A model generated the notes under the pieces. It did not search any database and was not told the origin of the DNA. It saw only the letters and a list, made by a program, of their open reading frames with translations. Positions 43,201-55,037 of a stretch of 64,000 nt of DNA are shown here, one piece after another (positions within the stretch are counted from its first letter, which is position 1; each line of letters begins with the position of its first letter). The stretch comes from Aedes albopictus (taxonomy: Eukaryota > Arthropoda > Insecta > Diptera > Culicidae), in the NCBI RefSeq assembly GCF_035046485.1, contig NC_085138.1, positions 89,639,228 to 89,703,227 of the forward strand. Direction: 5' to 3'. The translations under genes were made by a program, and so were the position numbers.

Positions 43201-46200
43201 TGTTTGTTTTAAAGTTACTTATAAAATTTTATTAAAAACAATACCTATTTTTTTCTTTTAGGAGTAAATTATTGGAACATGGTATCACACACGCAGAAAT
43301 TTGTGAATAATGGACGAATTGACCTTAGTTACGATTAGCACAGTTTTACATTAGATTATATTGTTTGCATGATTTTCGATATTTTCGTCATTTCAAAGTG
43401 GTTTAGTTAATTTTTAAGTCCAATATCAGCAGAAGTACAATGACTTGTGTTGTTGCATAGAACCCAATTGTTAAAATATGCAAAAATACCCTAAATGCTG
43501 TAAAACACCACCATGTTCATTTTACCCACAATTCCCCTAATCAACAATAGTATGCCACAATGCTCGGTTTGTGGCTGCCGCTCCCCATCCTCGGTCACGC
43601 CCAATGCTCGCCAAGTCACACTCCACCTGGTCCGCCCATCGTGCTCTGTGCGCTCCACGTCTTCTTGTGCCAACCGGATTAGTCGCGAAAACCAGCTTTG
43701 CAGGGTTGTTGTCCAGCATTCTTGCAACATGCCCTGCCCCCCGCATCCTTCCGGCTGTGGCCACCTTCTGGATGCTGGGTTCGCCGTAGAGTGCAGGGAG
43801 CTCGTGGTTCACCCCACTCCGCCACACCATTCTCCTGCACACCGCCGAAGCACGCGTCGCTCAAAAATTCCCGAGTGCTTGCAGATCCTCCTCGAGCATG
43901 TTTCATGTCTCGATTCCGTAGAGGACTACTGGTCTTATTAGTGTTTTGTACAAACCGCAGCTTCTTCTGGAGCCCGTAGTAGGCACGACCTCCACTGATG
44001 ATGCGCCTTCGTATTTCACGACTAACATTGTTGTCAGCCGTCAGTAAGCATCCGAGGTAGACGAATTCCTTCACCACATTACTACTTCGACGAACCAGGT
44101 CGTATTCGGCTCCGCCTGCCAGCATATACTTCGTTTTGGACGCATTCATCCACAGTCCGACCTTTGCTGCTTCACGCTTCAAGGGTGTACAGTTCTACCA
44201 CCGCTCCAAATGTTCTGGCGATAATATCCATGTCGTCCGCAGAGCACACACTTTGACGGGATTTTGTGAATATCAGGGTGGCCACACAAAATCAAAAATG
44301 AAATTCCCGCATTTTTCCCGACTTTTTCCCGCATTGATTTAAAATTTTCCCGACTTTTCTCTACATGTTTGTGAAGCTTGTAAAACATCTAAGAATCCAA
44401 ACATTTAAGTGGATCTTTAAAATTTACAGTGTGATTATGATACTGGGACAGTTATGCAATTTTTTTGAAGACAAAGCATATCAAAACAATTTGACATGTA
44501 GCATATGTTTGAAATTTGCTACTTATATTAGTGGACTAATAATAATACCCATAAGTTATTTGTGTTGGAATTCCCAAAAGATTTTACGTGAACTTCTTTA
44601 GAAGTACTTGGTCAAGTTCCAAACTGGACAACTGGAACACTCTCTGGTGAGTTGTTTATAGAGATTTTTTACGGTATCCCAGAAATTCTAAAGGTGTGAA
44701 TGATGGAATTATAATATAATTGCTATAGGTAGTTTCAATAGAATTTTTAGAATGTATTATGGTGGAACTTTTCAAGCAACTTCCTAGAAAAAGTTGAATG
44801 CAAAAATACTGAATGTATGTAAGTGATATTTTCTCACACACTCTGCTGGTAACAAATCAGGAAGTTTATTCAATAATTAAATATATAAATAATAATGAAA
44901 ATGAAATTCCTTAATATTTACAGGGCCATTTACAAACTCCCAGATTTAGAAAAATGTCCAATATCCATTAAATTATGCATAGTTTAATGCTTCGTAGGAA
45001 GGGGTTTTTCTATGTCTCATTTGATATTTTGTGGCAAAGCTCAACTAGCAAACTAGCATCAACTAGCAAAATTGGCTTCTGAAGTTGCATCCAGAAAAAA
45101 TGCAGAACTTAGAGAAATTTCAGCTGGAATTTCTTGAGTGACTAAAGTTTTTCTACAACACTCCTGTGAAAATTCCTAACTTTTGGAATTGTAAAGAAAT
45201 TCTCAAACCCTTAAAAAAGACAAAGCATTGACAATTCTAACGTAACAGCCTTGGTAACAGCTGTTCTTAGATATTTCTGGAAGAAATCTAAAGAAAGATA
45301 TAATTTCTCTTGAAATTTAAAATGAATCTTGTACAGTCAAAATTGAGTTGCATTCAGAGCACTGGATTTAACCTGCTATTCAAGGACAACGCAAAAAAAT
45401 CCGTTGTATCAACTGTAAGTTTATAGGCCTAAAAAATAGGCCTAAAATTCTACCAGTACTTGAGACGTTCTTCTATCTTTTGATTTTCAAGTATCAATTC
45501 TAGCCAGAAAATCTGCCAAAGTGCGTTTATGAATAGCTTCAAGAAGAACATAAAGTAATTCATCAGATTCACATTAGCAAATGAGTAAAAAATTGTTTTC
45601 CAATGTTCACATTTCTGTTCTAAAAAAATCATATAAAAAGCTTATGGTTTCCATTGGTTATACCAAGAATTCTTTCAGAAGTTTTTCTTCTTTGAAAGAT
45701 TCCATTAAAACATCTAGATAATCCAGTCATCTGGTTTAAACGTCCTATTTTGCTTACGTTCTATGTCAGTAACTGCATAGATAATCTCTAGGAATTAATT
45801 ATAAATTCATCCAATGCTTCTACTAAAAGTTACATGGAAGACACTTCCAGAGTTCCTCCCAGTACTCGGTCGAAAACTCCAAAAGCTGCTACATATGTTT
45901 CAATAATAATTATTATAACAAAAAACTGCCACAAACTTTTTCGAAACCACTGAATTCCTAATGACTACAGTATTTTTTCCAAAAGCATGGAATGCCGCTA
46001 TCCAAAATTCTTACTATTTTGGTGATTGCAGGGAACTGTTCTATGAACTCATTCAGAAATTTTGCTAGAAATATCATTAAAAATTCCTACTAAGCGATAA
46101 TTTAAAGTAATTCTTTACAAATTTAGGAACCGTTTCAAAAAAAATTAGTTAAGAACGTTGATTAAAACTTAGCCCAAAACTCATCCAGATCGGCAAAAAT

Positions 46201-49200
46201 TCTCAAATTGTATAAGCAGCAAGTACTACAGAAATAAACTATTTTTGCCATGGTTTAGCCATGCATAAACTACAAAATCAGTTATGCAAGAATAGAAATT
46301 ACTCTATGCAAATATTCATAAAGAGGATTTGTGCATTTTTTTAATAATTCTTGTTGTTATAGTTAGTATTTACCATGTAAATTAAAACAAAGAATATGGA
46401 AAACACTGCAGAAATATGATTTTAAATTTCTAGAAATTTCATCAAAACCATAGATTGAAAAACCTATAGATATACCAACCATATCTATCAACGAAATATC
46501 TCATCGACAAAAATCCTCCCACCACAATTCTAGGGTTTTCCAACCAAAAAGAATGTCCTTGATATTTCCAGATTTTCCTAGTTTTTTATTTCAGGCAGTC
46601 AACAATAGACACCCAGCACATCTACGTGATTCCTTGATAATATTCGGACAGGTATCTCGGCAAATTACGCTGTGTATTTGTGTGTGTGACATTTCTAGTA
46701 AAAATAATGTGGAAAATGTAGAAGTTTTTTTTTGCATTTCTGCTAAAATCATTTAGAAAATTTGATTTGCCAAATTTTTTTTATTTTTTTGAAATATTCC
46801 TTACGTTTTTAGGTTCAGTTTTTTCAAACCACTTCAAATCATAATTTTTCAAAATTATGATTTATAATATGTTTATACTTAAATTTAAGATCTAATCGTT
46901 AAGCATCCGAGCAATATAAAACTTCCATCCGGATAATCCCTATCAAACAAGAAATCACTCATGATTCAGAAACTAATAGTCATCATCAAATGTTTGGATT
47001 TTAGAATTTCAGCGTGACCTTTAAGATGTCATGATGCATCACTAAGCTTTCAAACGAATTATTGACTTTTTGCTTTTCAATGATTGTTTGAAGTGATAAA
47101 AAACTGCCATTTCTGCAGCAACGCAACAGAAAAAGTATCGCAATCACTGCGAGTGAGCATATAGCATGAAACTTTTTCATACGAATATTCGCTTTGGTGG
47201 CAGAGAATTATCACTTCAAAATTTCGAGACACATACCCAAAATGGCTGCCGATGCTGATGATGCCGTAAGAAGCCTTAAAACCTCACGCTGGTTGATTAA
47301 ATTAAGGTATAATTGTGAAATTGTGTAAGAATTTGAATTTAAAGTGAGTTGAGTGCTAAATCTTGGTTTGGGTTTAAATTCGAAAGGCATTACACACATC
47401 AATTAAAAAAATCCCGATCATAAACAAAATTCCCACTTATTCCCGCATATTTCCCGATGAATTTCAATTCCCGTCTTTTTCCCGCATTTCCCGAATTTCC
47501 AGAGTCTGTGGCCACCCTGGAATATCGAACCCCGGCTGTTGAGCCCGCATTACAATACACCTTCCAGGGCGATGTCAAATAGGAAAGTCACCCTCGTCGA
47601 GATTCGAATGAACCGGATAGTTCACCCGAAACTCATTCTAGTAAGCTACCTGGGAAAGCTATACTCGTTCATAGCTCTATACGGTCGATACTGTCGTATG
47701 CCGCCTTCAAGTCGATGCACAGGTGGTGCGTTGGGACCTGATATTCACGGCATTTCTGGAGGATGTGCCGTACGGTGAAGATCTGGTCCGTTTTCGACCG
47801 GCCGTCGATAAAACCGGCTTGGTAACTTCCCATGAACTCATTCAGGCTTGGAAAGCATCAGTATCAACACGAATCGTCACGTGATTTTTGTACAGAAGTG
47901 CCTCTCTCTTACCTTACCTTACCGATCAGGCTAAGGCCGGGGTGGCCTCTGCTGTACATAGTAGTCGTATCCATTCCACTCGTTCCATGGCTGTTTGTCT
48001 CTAGTTCAGCACTCTGCGTAGGGTCCGCAAATCGTCCTCCACTTGGTCGACCCACCTAGCTCGCTGCGCACCACGTGTTCTTGTACTGGTCGGATGACTC
48101 TCGAGAACCATTTTAGTCGGGTTGCTATCCGACATCCCGATGACGTGACCCGTCCACCGTAGCCTCTCGATTTTCGCGGTATGGACGATGGTTGGTTCTC
48201 TCAGCAGCTGATGCAGCTTGTGGTTCATTCGCCTTCTCCAAGTCCCGTCTTCCATCTGCACTCCGCCGTAGATGGTACGCAACACCTTCCGTTCGAAAAC
48301 TCCAAGGGCGCGTTGGTCCTCTGCACGTAGGGTCCATGTTTCGTGCCCATAGAGGACGACCGGTCTAATGCAGCGTTTTGTTAGTTAGTTAACTTCGTGT
48401 TACGGCGAACTTTATTCGACCGTAGAGTTCTGCGGAGTCCAAAGTAAGTACGATTTCCTGCCACAATGCGCCTCTGAATTTCTCTGCTGATGTCGCTGTC
48501 AGCGGTTACCAGTGAGCCCAAGTACTACACAAATTCTTCAAGTGCCTCTCTCAGTGTCATCGAATCGGGAGACGATGACCAAGAGAGTCTAACAATAGGT
48601 ATTCGCTCATTTTTGATCGGTTGTAAGAGCAACATTAACGGCGGCTACTATTCGAGCAACCCGCGCAGCGCTACCATTTTGACTTAACTACCCTTTTCCA
48701 CACCGGTAGCAATCAAATTAGTCACCCTGATTCGTATCGGGAGGGTTGTCATATTCTCATTGCATTTTTAGCAGCGCAACTGTCGCGCTGTTATATTTGA
48801 TCACCCACCCATAGCGCTACTTATTTGCGAGCGCATCTAGCAGCGACCGGTAAAGTTTGCTGCAATGATGGAGGGCTACCAAACGGGGTATAGAAGCGCA
48901 CCGTTAAAGGTGCTCTAAACAGGGCAATTACTAGCACATCGATGGATTTTGTAATTGTTGAATCCATTAAATGATAAATATATGTCGTCTCTGTCTATTA
49001 AATACAGCGACTAGCCTAATGCAGTTTTACTTTTTGATCAAGTTTCAACCTGGGTTTGGACATGGGTTCTTCTTCAACGAGAATTTGGCGGAGAAGAAAC
49101 TGAAGCTGGAGACAGTCAAGTAGCGGTTGCTGGCTGAAGAGAGCAAGCGGGAAGACCGCCTGGATGACTCGATTGAAGATATCGGAGCGGCGTTCGTAGG

Positions 49201-51583
49201 AGGTACTAAGAAGAACCCCTGGAAGAACCCAAAGAAGTTTGCTGGCAAGGGAAAAACCGGGCATATGAAGAAAGACTATCGTGCGAAGAAACCGGGAGGT
49301 AATGCAAATGCAGCTGTTGGCAGTAAGGCGGTCGCGTTTATGGCAAATGGAGACGAGAAGAAGAGGAGATGAACCAGCCTCGGGCAGAAAATCTCCCTAA
49401 TAAAGCTAATAATAATAACGAAAAGAAGATCGAAGCTGAAAAGATCCAATTTTGCGTTGATGAGTCAACGGGTGTAGTGATAACTTTGTGAACGATGGGA
49501 GTCATCTGAAGTCCATGTGAAAATTGAAGGATCCATTCGTTATCGATGTGGCCAAGTACGTTGTGACGCTGGTCGAACAAAGGAATCGAAAAACATATTC
49601 AGAACATATTGTGCTACTACCGGATTAGCGAGAAAAACCTACTCTTGGTCGAAAAGCTCCGGCAGGCTGGAGCTGAAGTTTCATTCACTAGTCGTGGAGG
49701 TCGAGATCGCGCGAAGTTCGGGAAGGACGAAAATTGAAGTGGCGTATCTTCGTGGCAACCTGTACCAGCCAGAATTGAACGTTGAATGGTACAGTCAAGC
49801 CAATAGAAGCGTGACCGAAACAAGTAAGTTGTGACATTGCCGTTTGGGACATGCAAGCCAACAAGCCATGAACACTCTCATGAAATACGGAATGACCAGA
49901 TTTGTTGGGAAGCTTGAAGCACAGAAAAACAGACGTCAAACTCCGCTCGCTTCCCATCGGTCACCTTTTTAACAGTTGATTCAAATTTTCGGTAGTAGGT
50001 CGATTGACAACTCGCTGCGCTGACGTCGTTTTTGCTCCTGTTTGACGTTTGCTCACTATCACCACCTAGTGATGGCCCAGCCAAGCACAGTAAGTTTAGC
50101 ATTGGGCGGTTATGTTTTGGTGACGATATTTTTCAATGAAATTTGTTCTAAGAGTTACGTCTGTTTCTCTGTGCTTGAAGTCATCCGATTCTGCGATACG
50201 TGTGTGATGGTATTGTTGGAAACCGTTCGACGGTGTAAGAGAACGTGTCACTCGTCCCCTGGAGCGGATTTATTTCGATGTGTGTGACCCCATAGATCCG
50301 CTTGCCTGAGACGGATCGCGATATTTCGTATTGTTTATAGATGACTGGACACGCTTTACCGTAATATACTTGACCAAGTGTAAGCCAGGGGTATTTCGTT
50401 GTTTCAAAGAGTATGAAGCTATGACCACTACCCAGTGGCCCGATGATGCCTACATACTTAGTCATACACGCCGACGATTTACTGATCATGAGAGTGCGAA
50501 TCAAGACGATTGAAGCTGTGAAGAAGAAGTCCCAGGTATTTCAAGATGACGGATTGCGACCTGGTCCAACACTTCCTTGGAATGAAAATCGTCTATGGCC
50601 AGGAGTCGGGCAAGATGAACCTTTCACAAGAAGCAAGCATAGACAAGGTTCAGAACTTCTGAAGAAGTTTGGAATGCACGCGGATGGATAAAGGTTTTCA
50701 ACTCGTCCTCAGTGATGGAGAAACCATAGAAGAGATGGCCAAATTTTGACCTACATATGAACAGCCTCCAAGCTATGAACACAGCAACAATGTCCTGCGC
50801 TTTTCTTCTTCTTCTTTTTTTCTGGCCAACTAGCACCGTTCGGCGCCAGTTGTGTTTTACGTCGGCTGGGTCTAGGAGCTAAGCCTTAAATTCCGACGCC
50901 CCAGGGAGACAGCCACCACACCTGAGGACCCTACATATCGAACCCATCAACACATGGGCCGGGACCTACGGCTTTACTTCCTATCCGAGGGAAGACGTGA
51001 TCACGGATTTTATGTCTCAGAAAATCCCATCGGCGTCGACGGGAATTGAACCCCGACCGACTGGGGTGAGAGGCAACCACGTTTACCACTACACCACCGA
51101 CGCCGACGTCCTGCGCTTTTAGACACTGCTGTCGCTGACAGATATTTACCTAAACCCTAAAAGGCAAATACAAACGAACACTGAATTTTGCATTAGGGTA
51201 TTTTGCTGCAACTGTTTAAATCAGCAGTACATTGTCATTAAAGCCCCATCTGTTCCCGATACGGCACATCGTTTAAATATAAATACTCACGCATGCAGTC
51301 TCCCACACGCGCACACAACGCAGCAAGCAGGCGCCCACCATCATCGCATACCCAAGCACTTACCGTGATCGCTGAGACTGCCCTTCCGCCCGAGAATGAT
51401 CCGTATCGTCTCGACCAGACAGAGCGACAGAAGGATGCACGTTTCCCTCATTAGGATCTGCTCCGGGTATTTGAGATTGACCGCCTTGAGGGTAATCATA
51501 CCCAGTTCGCACATTGCGAACATCCCGAAGTAAAACGAGTTCAGATACAATAGAATCTCGTACGTCAGACTAGGATTGCCCAT
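40214..51583 (-). CDS. TMEM216/TMEM80-family membrane protein, complete, two exons
   Basis: Exon 1 is 51583-51364 (ATG; donor GTAAGT) and exon 2 is 40407-40214 (acceptor TTTTTCCAG; TAG stop). They join through a split Gly codon to give 137 residues. Four membrane segments are visible: about residues 8-30, 45-63, 78-97 and 105-127. Family signatures are LTYEILLYLNSFYFGMF at the start, LCLVETIRIILGRKGSL before the splice, and the Gln/Glu-containing last helix LSLQAAELLFAILFVF. Human TMEM216 is about 145 residues. TMEM216, TMEM80 and TMEM17 share the Transmemb_17 domain; TMEM216 acts in the ciliary transition-zone (MKS) module. Choosing between TMEM216 and TMEM80 needs a phylogeny. The 10,956-bp intron is occupied by at least nine transposon insertions, yet both splice sites are intact. 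Confidence 0.88.
40555..40580 (+). repeat. ATAC microsatellite
   Basis: Five consecutive CATA/ACAT units are followed by TTTATTTATTCAACATCACA, a context that looks like the 3' end of a LINE. Confidence 0.6.
41331..41603. mobile_element. 273-bp MITE with TACCGTCTACCCCCGTTGG ends, copy 2
   Basis: Same ends and inner order as 19096-19369, but in the opposite orientation; TA lies at both edges. The two copies agree closely by eye through CTGCGTTCCGTTTC and the GTGCAGATTAGAGGGGGTCA region. Confidence 0.85.
41922..41976 (-). mobile_element. SINE tail fragment
   Basis: CTCAAACTATACCCCGTCC and AGGCGGGGTTGGGTATTAGA are the reverse complement of the 3' part of the SINE at 36449-36720. Confidence 0.6.
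43545..47850 (-). pseudogene. RTE-clade LINE split by a 3.2-kb DNA element
   Basis: The upper piece (47850-47526) encodes FMGSYQAGFIDGR-type RT sequence, with a partly legible AAYDSIDR region. The lower piece (44267-43545) begins at KREAAKVGLWMNASKTKYML, goes on with VKEFVYLGCLLTADNNVSRE and finishes with RRGAHRARWADQVECDLASI. The phrase around the junction (GGATTTTGTGAA, then AATCG) matches the uninterrupted copy near 3815-3830, so the break is a later insertion. Frameshifts and a missing FADD box make it inactive. It lies in the TMEM216-like intron. Confidence 0.8.
44274..47519. mobile_element. 3,246-bp non-autonomous DNA element with CAGGGTGGCCAC ends and 6-bp duplication
   Basis: The termini are CAGGGTGGCCACA and TGTGGCCACCCTG. 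GAATAT is present at 44268-44273 and 47520-47525. Just inside each end are runs of TTCCCG phrases: TTCCCGCATTTTTCCCGACT on the left; TTCCCGCATATTTCCCGATG on the right. The rest is AT-rich and has no frame above about 80 codons, so no transposase is encoded. Because the host is an RTE LINE with uninterrupted relatives here, the duplication can be read directly. Confidence 0.88.
47905..48560 (-). pseudogene. RTE-clade LINE (JAM1-like) 3' end
   Basis: On the minus strand: LGSLVTADSDISREIQRRIV, then MEDGTWRRRMNHKLHQLLRE and RLRWTGHVIGMSDSNPTKMV, ending in a 3' untranslated part with GGCCTTAGCCTGATCGGTAA. It closely resembles the end of the LINE at 27640. It is 5'-truncated and has one stop. Confidence 0.82.
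48561..49015. other. Unassigned, possibly the 5' flank or LTR of the copia element
   Basis: No coding frame. The part ending at GTCTATTAAATACAGCGACT directly precedes copia Gag-like sequence and could be a remnant of the 5' LTR. I did not find a matching 3' copy. Confidence 0.3.
49920..50173. mobile_element. 254-bp element with CACAGAAAAACAGACG ends and a 7-bp target duplication
   Basis: The ends are CACAGAAAAACAGACGTCAA and TTACGTCTGTTTCTCTGTG. CTTGAAG occurs at 49913-49919 and 50174-50180. It is a second member of the family at 16689-16951. The inner sequence differs but shares TTTTTCAATGAAA-type phrases near the right end. Confidence 0.85.
50805..51107 (-). mobile_element. Full-length tRNA-derived SINE with 13-bp target duplication
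   Basis: On the minus strand the head GTCGGTGGTGTAGTGGTAAA and the B box GGGGTTCAATTCCCGTCGAC match the SINE at 36449, and the tail ends in GAAGAAGAAG. GTCCTGCGCTTTT lies at 50792-50804 and 51108-51120. It interrupts the copia RT region. Confidence 0.88.
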
Positions 51584-52199
51584 GGTTTGCTGCTGTTTTC
51601 GCTGCCGAGTGGTGGGCGGTCTGGCTCTTTGTTTTTTTCTAGCACCTACTCCCCCGCCGGACGAAGTGCTGCTCGGCCACTATTCGAAGTGACGAGAAAG
51701 ATGGGACCGGGAAGAGAAATACAAGGGGATGCGACACGCACTACTAGCAACGGTAGCTGCCACTACTCCGCCTGAACCGTGGGCAGCACATCGAAGCTGC
51801 TGGGTAGACGTCTCAAGCCGTGCGTCTATCGGCTACCTCGCCGCACTAATTCTGTAAAAAGTATGTGGAAAACATGCACCGAACGTTCTGCGTTAGATAA
51901 TTGAAGTAATTTTGACTACTTCTACAAAGTTTTACAATGATTTTCACTATTTTCTCGAAAAATGAAAAATACTTGCCCAGTTTTGATGGAAAATGTTTAT
52001 TTTTAGAACTACGTTAATCATACTGTACTAAAATGAAGGTCTCGGGCAGTACTAGAATGACAAATGACAGCTCTCGCTTGGCCAACATTTGAAAAGGGCT
52101 CGAATTTTTTTTTCAGAGCTAGCCTACACGTAAAGATCAGTTTACCTATTTTTTATCCAAAAATGCATATTCGCATAAATGAAAATGCGTAAATAAATA
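51584..52199 (-). promoter_or_regulatory. Upstream region of the TMEM216-like gene
   Basis: Sequence upstream of the ATG at 51583. The first ~250 bp are GC-richer and look unique; the rest is AT-rich. No X-box or other named site was identified with confidence. Confidence 0.35.
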
Positions 52200-52403
52200 T
52201 ACCGCATTTAGTTCACCACTGGACTGCGAACTGCGACTTCATAAGTGCGAAAACGTAAATAAAAGTGCGCGATTGCATCAAATCAGGTTGATGTCTTCGG
52301 CGCACTATTTCTTCAATCTATGGTGAACAAGTGCTCTGAAGACACCGAGTTGATTTGATGCAATTGCGCACTTTTATTAGCGTTTTCGCACTCGTGAAAA
52401 CTA

Positions 52404-55004
52404 CCCGCATAGAAAATTATGGTTTACGGTATCATTCATATCATAAGATTTTTATTCGTGGAATAATAATGATAGATGTAATAATAATTTAATGATTGAA
52501 TGATGAACGTTGTTAAAATCTGATCATACAAGACTTTTCAAATGCCATAGTATGAATGATTACGATTCACTTTATGATTTATGAATGATTTTCAATAATT
52601 TAGTTTTGGCTAATTCCCTGTCTATAATTAATTTATTATAGTTAGCATGTAATATCGTAGGTAATCATAACGTTATTATGGTATCATGTGTATACCTACC
52701 TTGCATTAGTTACCCGATTTGACACCGCTGAGCAGAAATTATCTCTGATAATCGACTTCCAAATTTCAACACTTTATCGCTGGTGCGTTCTTGCCGGGAA
52801 TTTGTTGGCATCGCAGGTTGCAGGCGGTGCATTAGCGTGTGTATGTTGCAACGTCGTCGCACCATTCTTGGGTATCGACTCTCACTAGGTTGAGGGATGA
52901 TTGTTTTGCCGGAAAGAATGTATTTTCAGGTGCAGATTAGCTGCCGTGGTCCATTCCAACAACAACAGCTTCAACATCGGATTTCCTCGCTTATTGCCAC
53001 ATAGTGTGGCCATGCCCTGATGGTCGTCCGGTAATCCTCCTTCTGGCATTTCTGTTTGAAAATGCTTCCCCGAAAAAAACTTCACAACATTATTGACGTT
53101 TTCATGAATTTCTAGACTTTTGTGCAGTTTGGTTTTAGTGAGATACAATTTGCACACTCACTAATATTAGTAGGCGTATGCATCACAACGTTTGACATTT
53201 TACCAGAACAAGTGAGATGAACTCACAAAATATCTTGCATAATATGGCCTGTAACGATCTATTTCTCTTCGGGAAGATTTCGTGTTCCTCAAACTACCGT
53301 TGATAGTAGATGCAATAATGGGCAGTGTGCTGTATGTTGTGTTTTTATGGCCTACGGTTGCAGCGGGACGGATAGCAGTTCGGCAGCTGCTAGGTTCGTG
53401 ATTGGGGTAAAGAGTCGTTCGGAGTCGAGAGGCACGTAAGGGTGGACAATGGGAATTTGAATCTGCAGGACCACTGGTGAAGTAGGGGTGTTGGGTAGGG
53501 CAACATGTGTGGGGTCTGGTCGATGCAAGGCGGGTATCTGAAGGTGCTTTGGAAACAATTATTTTGAAAAATAAACTTAAAAATTTGGAGCGCTCTCAGT
53601 TTCTCGTCGACCAACAAAAAGGCCGGTTTTTATCCGGATTGTCCCTCCTAGTTCCGTGAGCCATCTTGTGAACATGGATTCACTGATTCATGCCTGTCGT
53701 GCCCTGTCCGTACGGACTGAGTGATTCTCCACCTTTATCGTAGATTTTCAAGCTTTCTGACTATGCCCGGAGGTTCAAGAAGTGCAACATGCAGTACACG
53801 CTATCGTCTGTATCACAACCGGCTCACTCATACGCCCAGATTGGTTCCGACTCCATGAATCTCCACATTGCTTCTGGAATCTCTAGGTTCATATCGCTGG
53901 TTCTCCAGATACTCTCCAAAGCTTTAGATTTACTTCAATTTACTCTTATGGCTGGAAACATGAGATTTATTCAGCATTTCTACGCCGGATTTTTTTCACG
54001 AAACTGTGTTGATATGATTGATACCTACGATGCTAATCAATTTTTTTTTCCAAAATAATAACAATGAGAAAGAAAACGTTGTTGTCGGGGTAACCGTGAG
54101 AAAGTGTAGGTGTTCAGTGAGGTGTGCAAATAATCATTGTGCAAAAAATATTTGCACAATAGTCTAATCAGCTGTAAAATACTCAATATCGTCTTTGAAT
54201 AACCCGCGAGCACTAATTGTATTTGGCGTAATCAGTAAACACCGCGTGACGATCGACGGAGCAACCCCGGGATTCACAGTTCGAACACCAATCAACCACC
54301 GAAAAAAACACTTTGATAAACACAAACGATTCGGCGGTAGTCAAATGTGACAGAAGCGGCCGCCAGCGTCAAATGCGCAGGGGTGGATTTTTTTTTGTCG
54401 ATAATGCAGATGTGGTGAAATATTTCAGTTTTGCTTTAATTATTCCCTGTATCATATATTAAATTATAGAGTGATTATAGCATGAACGATATCACAAAAT
54501 TTTTGTTCGTGAAAAAATGCGTTTTTGAATGGTAACGATACTTAACAACCCATTCGGTCTATCATAAAAAGTCCGAAAATTATATTTGCTATAATCCATA
54601 TGATTTATGCTATCATACACACTTAAATTCAGAAATTGATCTCGGTAAACGGTTTACCGAGAATCCAACAGCTGATATCTCGGTAAAATATTTACTGATT
54701 CTCGGTAAAATTTTTACCGAGATTTCGGTAAACCGTTACCGAGTCTCGGTGAACTTTGCCGAGATCTCGGTAAAAAGTTGGATTACCGAGATCTCGGTAA
54801 AGTTTTAACGACATCTCGGTAAAACTTCTACCGAGATTCAGTAAAAATTATTACCGGATTCTCGGCTGCTGGATTCTCGGCAATCCGTTTGCTGAGGTCG
54901 GCGATTTAATTTAAGTGTGTAGGTTTACAATCCGTTGTACGATAAGATGTATAATTAAAAAATGATAACCTAAACCAGCACTGTATGATACCGGTTTATT
55001 CGGG
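52404..55004. mobile_element. 2,601-bp element with CCCGMATARA ends, TA target
   Basis: The left end CCCGCATAGAAAATTATGG and the right end, reading inward as CCCGAATAAACCGGTATC, are flanked by TA (52402-52403 and 55005-55006). The arms are rich in ATCATT/AATGAT phrases. The middle (52700-54380) is GC-richer. A 90-codon minus-strand frame at 52885-53157 shows no domain I know. No transposase was recognised. Confidence 0.7.
54618..54919. mobile_element. 302-bp MITE built of CTCGGTAAA/TTTACCGAG palindromes
   Basis: The ends CACACTTAAATT and AATTTAAGTGTG are inverted copies with TA outside. Between them at least fifteen short phrases of the type CTCGGTAAA or TTTACCGAG alternate in both orientations. 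It is nested inside the 52404-55004 element. The fragment at 18860-19095 has the same design. Confidence 0.8.
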
Positions 55005-55037
55005 TAGTGCGATAGTCCAGTGGTAAACTAAATGCGC

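Larger units (their letters stand above)
40618..43540. mobile_element. Composite element with GGGGTAAAATGAACA ends
   Basis: The left end has AAATGGGGGTAAAATGAACA. The right end reads inward as GGGGAATTGTGGGTAAAATG and AACA. Related phrases recur at about 40823 and 43180. The interior contains the MITE at 41331-41603, a SINE tail, and a GC-rich block (42240-42640) with many GTGA/TCAC and GCGCGC phrases and no gene. The borders are approximate. Confidence 0.5.
49016..51250 (+). pseudogene. Decayed Ty1/copia retrotransposon
   Basis: Pieces follow the copia order. A Gag end is at 49127-49370 (LAEESKREDR, then a zinc-knuckle remnant KTGHMKKDYRAKK lacking its cysteines). A protease and pre-integrase region follows, with VAYLRGNLYQPELN near 49740 and HCRLGHASQQAMNTLMKYGM near 49840. 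An integrase piece FIDDWTRFTVIYLTKCKPGV is at 50331. The text then jumps to RT, with HADDLLIM near 50460, KFGMHADG near 50670 and a connection region to about 51250. Large deletions, frameshifts and two insertions (49920-50173 and 50805-51107) mark it as dead. No env-like gene is present. Confidence 0.75.

Noticed and set aside
49016..51250. Possible functional copia element
   Set aside because: The zinc knuckle has lost its cysteines, the integrase-to-RT region is deleted, and two insertions interrupt it.
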